A DNA stretch of 12,827 bases, from positions 1 to 12,827 of the forward strand of contig JAHFAA010000062.1 in NCBI GenBank assembly GCA_023250775.1, given 5' to 3'. This document shows positions 5,195-10,491 of this stretch, piece by piece (the stretch's first letter is position 1; every line of letters starts with the position of its first letter). The position numbers and the translations under genes are program-made. A model generated the notes under the pieces. The model had not been told where the DNA came from and ran no database searches. It worked only from the letters and a program-made list of their open reading frames with translations. This DNA comes from Bdellovibrionales bacterium. Its GTDB lineage: Bacteria > Bdellovibrionota > Bacteriovoracia > Bacteriovoracales > Bacteriovoracaceae.

Positions 5195-7582
5195 TTATTG
5201 CGCCGGTGTGTTTTGGGGGGCCGGGGCAGCTTCACCATTCATGGCCTTTATTTCGGCGTCAGTGGCGAAGAGGCGAGGCAGGGCACTTTGGGTGTAGCGA
5301 TTGGAAATAACCTGCCAAATACTGACGTCTCCATTTTTCACAATATCGTTGTCTTTGAAGTTGAATTTTTTATCCATGAAGCCATCCATAACCACGGCAT
5401 CGCCTCCGTTATTGTTACCTTGGTTATCCATTTCAAAATTGAATCCTTTCTTTTCTTCAGCTCCTTTCTTGCCACCATTGCCGCCGACGAATTCATATTT
5501 TTTATCCATGCCGGTTTTTGCCAGGGCGTCTTTGATCGCCGAATTGTTAGGACGGTTTTGGGCGCTAAAATTTTCGGGAGAGAATTTTGACTTGGCGACG
5601 GCGTCAATCGCCGATTTAGGCACCATATTGTTGACGAAGTTACCAACACCTTTAGGTGATAAATCGAGCAAAGATAATTTATTTTTGCTTCGATCATCAT
5701 TGAGTTTTTTCAAGAGTTGGGTCCCAAGATCCTTGGTGCGCGCCGCCCGTTGATTGAGATCACTTTGATTGACCGAGCCTCGGTTAAAGTTGCCATTACT
5801 GAGGTTGTTGAGGTCTTTGATGGTATTGCCGAGTCCGAGTCCCGCTCCCATTCCGCCTAGGCTGGTGGAAGTCATGGGAACGCTGAAGCAAGCATTTTTG
5901 CCTGAGTTCTTATCGACAAATTTCTTGCACTGGCATTGAGCATCGAATTGGCGGTTGATGGTCATGCAGCCAATAATATTTTCACCTAAAATAATGCTCT
6001 TGCTGTTGGGATCAACAAAGAAATTTTGCTCGTTACGCTGCCAGAGAGATTTGCAGGTATCCGAATTGGTGCGATTGGGATTTTTCTTTCTATCTGCGGT
6101 GTAGCAGTAACAGCTTGGCTCGGCCAGATTTTCCCGGCCATTGGGGCAGTATGAGGCGACGGAACTGACAAATTGATCTTTAATTTTCTGCGCACTCTCG
6201 GCATTTTTTTTGGCATTTTCTTCTTCCGCCGCGGCAATCGCGGCCAAGGCAATGTTCAGCGCCATGGAAACGCCGGACATGATGGCCACTCCGGGGCTGG
6301 AACTCATGGCAAGGCGGAATTTGTCGGAGGCCGCCATAGCGATGCCTGCGACGACACCGGTGATAATGGAAACATAAAACGAGCAATCCTCAACTTTGGT
6401 GCCCGTGACGTTGTCATTTTTTTTGTTCAAGACATTGTCTGTTGCCATGGCATCGGCCAGCATGGTGGATTTGATCATCTGGAAAATTCCCGCTTGTTCA
6501 TTTTGCGAAATGTGCAGAGAAGACAGCTCATCGCCGAAGATGTCGAGTTGTTTATAAGTCTCAAGCGAAAGGGATCGAGTCTGGCCACCGAGAAGCAGTT
6601 GTAATTCCATCACCCCGGCCATCTGATCTTTGAAGTTGAGGGCAGGATTTCCCTCGGCCATAGTTTTGGCGTAGAGATAGGTTTCCAGCGGGTCCAAGGT
6701 GATATTTTTTTGGGAGTCAAAGTTAAGCCAGGTGATAAGCGTTGGATTGGCCGGAGTCGAGGTACATTTGATCATGGTGGGAACGATGGCCTCGGCGAGG
6801 GCCATAATCATGGCCGCTCCAAATCCTACTGCTGCGATGATGTAGGTTGTTTTTTTTGTCGAGGCAACATCCGCGATAGTTTCCTGTTCCTTCTTCAGAT
6901 AGTCGAAGGCCAGGATCTGAGCATCATAAACGCTTCCGCTTTTTAGCGCATTGGCGGTCGCAGTCTCCAATCCGCCCGAGCCCTGGGTGGCCGATGCACC
7001 TGAACCAGAGCCGCCAGCGGCAACAGCATCGGTATAATCTTTGTACTGCTTTCTCAAATCGCGCAATTTATTTTCTAAAAAAAAGTAGGAGTAAACTTCG
7101 GCGCCAAAGGCCACCACTGCTGTGGCGGAAAAAATCAATCGTGAGGTACAACCGGGACGCGAATCTTTGGCCCCCAGAAAATTGAAAAGCGCCATGGCGG
7201 TTGCGATGCCGGTAATGCCGCCTTGGATATCTCCCAAGGTTTCGGCCACTCCATTTCCGACACCAGAATCAGTCTGGCTTGAATTATTATCAGCATTGTT
7301 GGCCACGCACTCTTGCATGGCAGTTCCGGTGAGTCCCTGACACTTGAGAAAATTATCCCGCAGTGCTTGCTTTTGTTCCGAGTTTACGCAGCGGCATGCC
7401 TGTTCGCTAAAGGTATATCCCTTGTCGACTTTGGCGGCACATTCGGTTCGAGCAGTATCCACGTCGGCGCCAGAGCACTCTGCTCGCGCACTTTCGATTG
7501 GCCACCAGGTGAGTTGCGCCACGGCCACGCAAGAAATTAAAAAGGCTAGGGAGTGGCGAGAGTTTTTAAATACTAAGTTCAT
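5195..7582 (-). CDS. Large exported Cys-rich multi-TM protein with ISNRY tail
   Basis: A 795-aa protein from ATG at 7582 (AGGAA 9 nt upstream). The frame is open 37 codons further up, but this start puts a good Sec signal peptide first (residues 1-34, cleavage after ARA). The mature protein has 17 cysteines in two clusters, about 35-95 and 479-565, the latter with CYCY and CQC pairs. Five hydrophobic segments lie near 121-138, 147-171, 245-267, 404-418 and 428-452, so it is probably an inner-membrane protein with disulfide-bonded periplasmic parts. A charged helix (453-471) follows. The last 180 residues are polar, Asn/Gly/Lys-rich, then ISNRY at 759-763 and a Pro/Ala-rich end. No family recognised. 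The motif links it to the 786-aa protein; the downstream carboxypeptidase suggests a link to the cell wall. Confidence 0.85.
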   Translation of the reverse strand: MNLVFKNSRHSLAFLISCVAVAQLTWWPIESARAECSGADVDTARTECAAKVDKGYTFSEQACRCVNSEQKQALRDNFLKCQGLTGTAMQECVANNADNNSSQTDSGVGNGVAETLGDIQGGITGIATAMALFNFLGAKDSRPGCTSRLIFSATAVVAFGAEVYSYFFLENKLRDLRKQYKDYTDAVAAGGSGSGASATQGSGGLETATANALKSGSVYDAQILAFDYLKKEQETIADVASTKKTTYIIAAVGFGAAMIMALAEAIVPTMIKCTSTPANPTLITWLNFDSQKNITLDPLETYLYAKTMAEGNPALNFKDQMAGVMELQLLLGGQTRSLSLETYKQLDIFGDELSSLHISQNEQAGIFQMIKSTMLADAMATDNVLNKKNDNVTGTKVEDCSFYVSIITGVVAGIAMAASDKFRLAMSSSPGVAIMSGVSMALNIALAAIAAAEEENAKKNAESAQKIKDQFVSSVASYCPNGRENLAEPSCYCYTADRKKNPNRTNSDTCKSLWQRNEQNFFVDPNSKSIILGENIIGCMTINRQFDAQCQCKKFVDKNSGKNACFSVPMTSTSLGGMGAGLGLGNTIKDLNNLSNGNFNRGSVNQSDLNQRAARTKDLGTQLLKKLNDDRSKNKLSLLDLSPKGVGNFVNNMVPKSAIDAVAKSKFSPENFSAQNRPNNSAIKDALAKTGMDKKYEFVGGNGGKKGAEEKKGFNFEMDNQGNNNGGDAVVMDGFMDKKFNFKDNDIVKNGDVSIWQVISNRYTQSALPRLFATDAEIKAMNGEAAPAPQNTPAQ
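5294..5308 (-). repeat. 15-nt identical block encoding ISNRY (copy 2)
   Basis: Same 15 nt as 1555-1569, in the same reading frame relative to its gene, 37 codons from the C-terminus of the 795-aa protein. Confidence 0.8.
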
Positions 7583-7622
7583 GGGGACGATTCCTGGTAA
7601 CAGTTTGATTTTTAATAATATT

Positions 7623-7655
7623 TTGCCAGAGAGGGCCGGCCTTTGCACTTGGCAA
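7623..7655. repeat. Inverted repeat TTGCCA...TGGCAA around GGCCGGCC
   Basis: TTGCCA (7623-7628) and TGGCAA (7650-7655) flank a palindromic GGCCGGCC (7634-7641), upstream of the 795-aa gene in the divergent intergenic region. The symmetry about the core is imperfect. It could be an operator for either divergent gene; no regulator can be named. Confidence 0.3.
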
Positions 7656-7676
7656 TTCTTGCTGTTCAGGGATAGT

Positions 7677-7796
7677 ATGCCGCCCAATCGCATGAAATCT
7701 GACCGATTTAGTGGTTTTGTGAGGACACAAAATTATCTTTCTCAGGTGAGTTTTGAGCGATTTTTAGTGCCACAAAGTTTGGGCGATAAAGGGTGA
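7677..7796 (+). CDS. Possible 39-aa leader ORF before the amidase gene
   Basis: An ATG at 7677 follows AGGGA by 4 nt and opens 39 codons ending TGA at 7796, 5 nt before the start of the amidase gene. The peptide begins MPPNRMKSDR, is basic (several Arg/Lys), and resembles nothing I know. The placement would allow translational coupling or leader control. However, the frame is already open further upstream antisense to the 795-aa gene, and no promoter is clear, so this may be chance. Confidence 0.3.
   Translation: MPPNRMKSDRFSGFVRTQNYLSQVSFERFLVPQSLGDKG
7715..7732. promoter_or_regulatory. Operator-like perfect dyad TTTTGTG-AGGA-CACAAAA
   Basis: Seven-bp arms (7715-7721 and 7726-7732) with a 4-nt centre, about 70 nt upstream of the amidase start and 130 nt upstream of the divergent 795-aa gene. 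A perfect dyad of this size in an intergenic region suggests a dimeric repressor or activator site. The half-site spacing does not fit CRP (TGTGA-N6-TCACA) or FNR (TTGAT-N4-ATCAA). Confidence 0.45.
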
Positions 7797-7801
7797 AAGT
7801 T

Positions 7802-8482
7802 ATGAAAATGTTGAAAATGACGACGCTGATACTCTTGATGCAGCTCTTTCTTGTGCGGATTAGCTGGGGCGCCCAGGATTTCCAAGATGATGACAAAATT
7901 CTTGAGCTCCGTCCCGGTGATATTATTCTTCTTTCACTCAACTGTTCTATTTGTCCCTTGATCGAAAATGAAACGGATTCGCCTTATTCCCACTCAGGTA
8001 TTGTGGTTCAAAAAGACATGGGGGCGGTGGTGGTTGCCCAGGCCTTAGGTCGTGGTGTTCAGCATGTGACATTGGATCAGTTTCTTGCCGGTTTACGCAG
8101 TGGAGGTGTGGCGCATATTTATCGCGCGCGTGCGCTTGATCAGCTTTATCATGAAAATCCACAAGGCTTTCATAAATTTGAAGATGAACTTTGGCACAAT
8201 TACACAACTCAATTTATGGGTTCGTCTTTTGATCCCTTTTTCTTGTGGGACAATCGTGATGCTCAAGGAAAAGAAAAATTTTATTGCTCTGAGTTTGTGG
8301 CCAAATTGTTAAATCGTTCCCTCGAACGGAACCATCAGATCAAACCTGTCGCCATGGATTTTTCTCGCAACTTAAGCACCTGGCAGCGACTTTTTCATGG
8401 GGTCGTTCCTCAAGGCAAGCCCGGACTTGCGCCTGCGGATTTCACAAGAAATGATCTGCTCTATTTCGTCAATTCGTTGTAG
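7802..8482 (+). CDS. Exported YiiX/YaeF-like permuted papain-fold amidase (peptidase C92 type)
   Basis: A 226-aa protein from ATG at 7802, 8 nt after AAAGGG. A GTG at 7793 is in frame but abuts that ribosome site and is unlikely. Residues 1-24 are a signal peptide (LILLMQLFLVRISWGA). The core follows the NlpC/P60-like YiiX pattern. It has R-P-G-D-I-I-L near 37-43. H64 sits in the SHSGIVV block as the expected catalytic base. C162 sits in FYCSEFV as the expected nucleophile; in this circularly permuted group His precedes Cys. A CSIC pair at 48-51 may form a disulfide or bind metal. The substrate is probably an amide bond in peptidoglycan peptides or lipidated/acylated targets in the envelope; family members are poorly characterised. 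It is a single gene, divergent from the 795-aa gene and convergent with the 70-aa gene. Confidence 0.8.
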   Translation: MKMLKMTTLILLMQLFLVRISWGAQDFQDDDKILELRPGDIILLSLNCSICPLIENETDSPYSHSGIVVQKDMGAVVVAQALGRGVQHVTLDQFLAGLRSGGVAHIYRARALDQLYHENPQGFHKFEDELWHNYTTQFMGSSFDPFFLWDNRDAQGKEKFYCSEFVAKLLNRSLERNHQIKPVAMDFSRNLSTWQRLFHGVVPQGKPGLAPADFTRNDLLYFVNSL

Positions 8483-8492
8483 TACTTTTGGG

Positions 8493-8518
8493 ATTAGGCC
8501 ATCAAATTAGGCCATCAA
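8493..8518. repeat. Perfect 13-bp tandem duplication (ATTAGGCCATCAA x2)
   Basis: ATTAGGCCATCAA occurs at 8493-8505 and again immediately at 8506-8518. The duplication covers the last codons and stop of the minus-strand 70-aa gene, so a second LMA-stop-like copy lies just beyond its stop. It sits in the short gap between two convergent genes and looks like a recent slippage or duplication event. Confidence 0.85.
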
Positions 8519-8719
8519 GAAGGGCAGGGCCAGCAGCACAAAAAGATGTGGCCAGCCAGGAAACTGCCGCCATTGTGTAAGATCGATCTGAATTTCCCGA
8601 TAATTAAAGTCAAATATAGACTGGTCAAGGCCGGTGTCAATAACGTCCTCCGGTGCCATGATGGCACCATGGTGAATCGCTTTTGATTCACTAATGGTAT
8701 CGTTTTGTTCCCAATTCAG
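8507..8719 (-). CDS. 70-aa microprotein with C-terminal hydrophobic tail, apparent CTG start
   Basis: A perfect AGGAGG on the minus strand is followed 7 nt later by CTG (8719-8717). That frame has an in-frame TAA six codons upstream and runs 70 codons to TAA at 8507. The product starts (M)NWEQNDTISE, is acidic in the first half, includes an aromatic stretch (FDFNYREIQIDLTQW), and ends in a hydrophobic tail (HLFVLLALPFLMA) reaching the last residue. An internal ATG (codon 21, MAPEDV) is the alternative start but lacks a ribosome site. The tail-at-the-end layout matches the 46-aa gene at 1241-1381; similarity beyond layout is weak. No family recognised. It is convergent with the amidase gene and divergent from the flagellin gene. 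The strong ribosome site and plausible composition support a real gene; the rare start codon lowers confidence. Confidence 0.5.
   Translation of the reverse strand: MNWEQNDTISESKAIHHGAIMAPEDVIDTGLDQSIFDFNYREIQIDLTQWRQFPGWPHLFVLLALPFLMA
8652..8691. repeat. Three overlapping palindromes inside the 70-aa gene
   Basis: GGTGCCAT-G-ATGGCACC (8652-8668) is a perfect 8-bp inverted repeat with one central base. It overlaps the palindrome CACCATGGTG (8665-8674), which overlaps GTGAATC-GCTTTT-GATTCAC (8672-8691), a 7-bp stem with a 6-nt loop. The cluster covers the early codons of the minus-strand gene, where RNA folding could hide the internal ATG or regulate expression. It could also be a DNA operator array about 200 bp upstream of the flagellin gene. 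Confidence 0.6.
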
Positions 8720-8785
8720 GCCTTTACCTCCTGTTTACAACCTTCAACCAAACAACTGAGCAATACTGAGGCCAAGCCGGATTAC

Positions 8786-8822
8786 TTGACCAGTTTAGTT
8801 TATTGGTAATATTTGCCGATTG
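8786..8822 (+). promoter_or_regulatory. Candidate flagellin promoter (sigma-70-like or sigma-28-like)
   Basis: Two overlapping readings exist. TTGACC (8786-8791) and TAATAT (8807-8812) form sigma-70-like hexamers with a short 15-nt spacer. TTTAGTTT (8794-8801) and GCCGATTG (8815-8822) resemble the sigma-28 flagellar consensus TAAAGTTT/GCCGATAA at six of eight positions each, but with 13 rather than 11 nt between. Flagellin genes are usually sigma-28 dependent, which favours the second; neither is ideal. The rest of 8720-8883 shows nothing else I can name. Confidence 0.35.
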
Positions 8823-8883
8823 GTTGTCTAAGGTAGGTCAAAGTGTGTGGTGATTACGGAAAACACTATGAGGACACTGGCGG

Positions 8884-9708
8884 ATGAGAGTTAACACGAA
8901 CTCCATATCCATGGGTGCGCAGCGTACGCTTGGCAATGTCAGGCAGGACCAGGATCGCGCCGTCAACCGCTTGAGTTCCGGCGATCGCATCTATGAGGCC
9001 GCCCAAGACCCGTCGGGTTTGGCCATCTCGGAAAAAATGACTGCCAGCATTCGATCCATGCAACAGGCCGAGCGCAATTCTCTCGAGGCCATCAGCATGT
9101 TTCAAGTGGGGGAAGGGGCCTTGAGTACCATTCAGGAAATCTCCGTGCGCTTGAAAGAGTTAGCTATGCAGGCCGCCAACGATACCTTGGGTGATGGCGA
9201 TCGTCTGACTGTTGAAAAAGAATATCAAGCGATGAAGCAGGAAATTTCTCGCATTAGTGCTTCGACTGAATACTGTGGCCGAAAACTGCTCGACGGACAC
9301 GGCGAATTTTATGAGATGCAGGTGGGGATCAATAATTCGAAGCATGAGAAAATTAATTACGACATGGCAAAAATTTTATCAAAAACAGATTTGTTCGGGG
9401 CCGGGAGCACCTCTGTCGTCACCAAAGAAAAGGCGCAAGATGCCGTGGGTGATCTGGTTGGCATGGTGGATGAAATTTCCAGGAGTCGTGCTCAAATTGG
9501 CAGTATCTCCAGCAGAATGCAAAGTTCAATTCAAAATGTCATGATCTCGCGAGAAAATTTATCCGCCTCTCGATCCAAAATTCGCGATGCCGATTACGCA
9601 CAAGAAACAGCGGCCAATGTGCGGGCAGGTCTTTTGACAGAAACAAGTACCATGGCCTTGAAATCCATTAATACTACGCCCGCTCTGGCATTACGCCTCC
9701 TTTCCTAA
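8884..9708 (+). CDS. fliC: Flagellin (short, D0/D1-only filament subunit)
   Basis: A 274-aa flagellin, exported by the flagellar type III apparatus and polymerised into the filament. The N-terminal D0/D1 block (MRVNTNSIS, RLSSG at 29-33, GLAISEKM at 45-52, then QAERN and AISMFQVGEGAL) and the C-terminal D1/D0 block (SSRMQSSIQNV, ENLSASRSKIRDADYAQETA, ending ALALRLLS) are both intact. Almost no variable D2/D3 region lies between them. YEMQVGINN near 143-151 resembles Bdellovibrio flagellins. The last 25 residues differ from the usual LAQANQ-type ending (here MALKSINTTPALALRLLS). Residue 131 is Cys where TEFNG is usual, giving TEYCG. The start is ATG with GAGG about 10 nt upstream. It stands alone, with no FliS, cap or hook genes nearby; many Bdellovibrionota have dispersed flagellin copies. 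Confidence 0.95.
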   Translation: MRVNTNSISMGAQRTLGNVRQDQDRAVNRLSSGDRIYEAAQDPSGLAISEKMTASIRSMQQAERNSLEAISMFQVGEGALSTIQEISVRLKELAMQAANDTLGDGDRLTVEKEYQAMKQEISRISASTEYCGRKLLDGHGEFYEMQVGINNSKHEKINYDMAKILSKTDLFGAGSTSVVTKEKAQDAVGDLVGMVDEISRSRAQIGSISSRMQSSIQNVMISRENLSASRSKIRDADYAQETAANVRAGLLTETSTMALKSINTTPALALRLLS

Positions 9709-9755
9709 TCCCCGTCCGTGTAAAAATTTCTCAAGAGTGTCTTGCCGCTGACAGG

Positions 9756-9772
9756 TTGGATCGGCCCTTGCT
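9756..9772 (+). promoter_or_regulatory. Sigma-54 (RpoN) promoter candidate for the 167-aa gene
   Basis: TTGGATCGGCCCTTGCT matches the sigma-54 consensus YTGGCACGRNNNTTGCW at every specified position except two. It retains the invariant GG (9758-9759) and GC (9770-9771) exactly 10 nt apart. Transcription would begin near 9783, leaving a leader of about 27 nt with GGGAGG before the ATG at 9810. No enhancer site for the required activator is identifiable by eye. Confidence 0.55.
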
Positions 9773-9809
9773 ATGAAGTTTAAAAGTTTGGTTTTGGGAG
9801 GTCTTAGTT

Positions 9810-10313
9810 ATGAAAAGCAAAATGTTGATTGTGGCGGTGTTATTTTCGGCGGCAGTGGGCGCGGCCCCGAGACCTAATTCACTATGGGGGCAGTGCAAAC
9901 CACAGGCGCATGTTGATCAAAAATTTACTCTTCAAGGCATCGAGATCGATCTCAACAACAGTGATGTGCGGCTTGATGTTGAAGGACTTGATTTAGTTTT
10001 AAAGCAAGCACAACTCAGAATTGTTCTTGGACATACGGATCAGTTTGATCTGCAGGCCTGCAAGAACGGTGGGCTGTCAGGATTTTCCGAACGTTTCCAA
10101 GTGGCGCAAGATGTGACTCTTTCTCGCCAGGAAACAAATGTGGGAATCTGTAAACCACAACTGTTTGGTCTACCCTATACCGGTTACGGCCTCGACTGGT
10201 ATCGCGATGTTGCTGCTCAATATACGGTGCAGGCCAACGAGGGAAGTGTTGTCATTCAGGGAAAAGGTGTTGAATGGTACCACACACTTGCGGAATGTCT
10301 GCTGCGTAAGTAG
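9810..10313 (+). CDS. Small exported four-cysteine protein, unknown function
   Basis: A 167-aa protein starting with a signal peptide (MKSKMLIVAVLFSAAVGAA, about 19 residues). The mature part is mostly predicted beta by composition and contains exactly four cysteines (29, 84, 114, 163), consistent with two disulfides in the periplasm or outside the cell. There is an amphipathic alternating stretch at 39-73 (LQGIEIDL...VRLDVEGLDLVL), and aromatic residues near 122-132 and 155-158. I do not recognise the family. Ribosome site GGGAGG lies 8 nt before the ATG; a sigma-54-type promoter lies upstream, suggesting expression tied to an environmental or developmental activator. It is 101 nt after the flagellin gene with no clear terminator between. 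Confidence 0.8.
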   Translation: MKSKMLIVAVLFSAAVGAAPRPNSLWGQCKPQAHVDQKFTLQGIEIDLNNSDVRLDVEGLDLVLKQAQLRIVLGHTDQFDLQACKNGGLSGFSERFQVAQDVTLSRQETNVGICKPQLFGLPYTGYGLDWYRDVAAQYTVQANEGSVVIQGKGVEWYHTLAECLLRK

Positions 10314-10491
10314 GACCCCTCAGAGCACACAAAATATTGGCAGTTTTTGGCCCATTTTGGATTTTGGCCCCATCCATCCTGTTTATTGTCTAGCGATTTA
10401 ACTAGCTGAAATCTAAGATAAATCTATATCCCCAGCAAAAAACTCAGGTTTCGTGGAGTATCGGCTTTAAACTGAAGGCTGAGGGAATGCT
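10314..10491. other. Intergenic spacer with short direct repeat
   Basis: No gene, strong terminator or convincing promoter hexamers are visible. TTTTGGCCCAT (10345-10355) is nearly repeated as TTTTGGCCCCAT (10362-10373), 6 nt apart. An AT-rich stretch at 10400-10432 could carry a promoter for the collagen-like gene but matches no consensus well. Confidence 0.4.

Noticed and set aside
5012..5590. 192-codon plus-strand open frame
   Set aside because: Antisense to both the VanY-like gene and the end of the 795-aa gene, crossing their boundary; both minus genes have clear features and this one has no ribosome site.
8493..8691. Repeats near the 70-aa gene as a CRISPR or attachment site
   Set aside because: Only two adjacent 13-bp copies without spacers, and the palindromes are not repeated; no cas, integrase or tRNA gene nearby.
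10138..10401. Plus-strand open frame overlapping the end of the 167-aa gene
   Set aside because: Out of frame with a signal-peptide gene having a strong ribosome site; the product has no recognisable features and uses unlikely codons.
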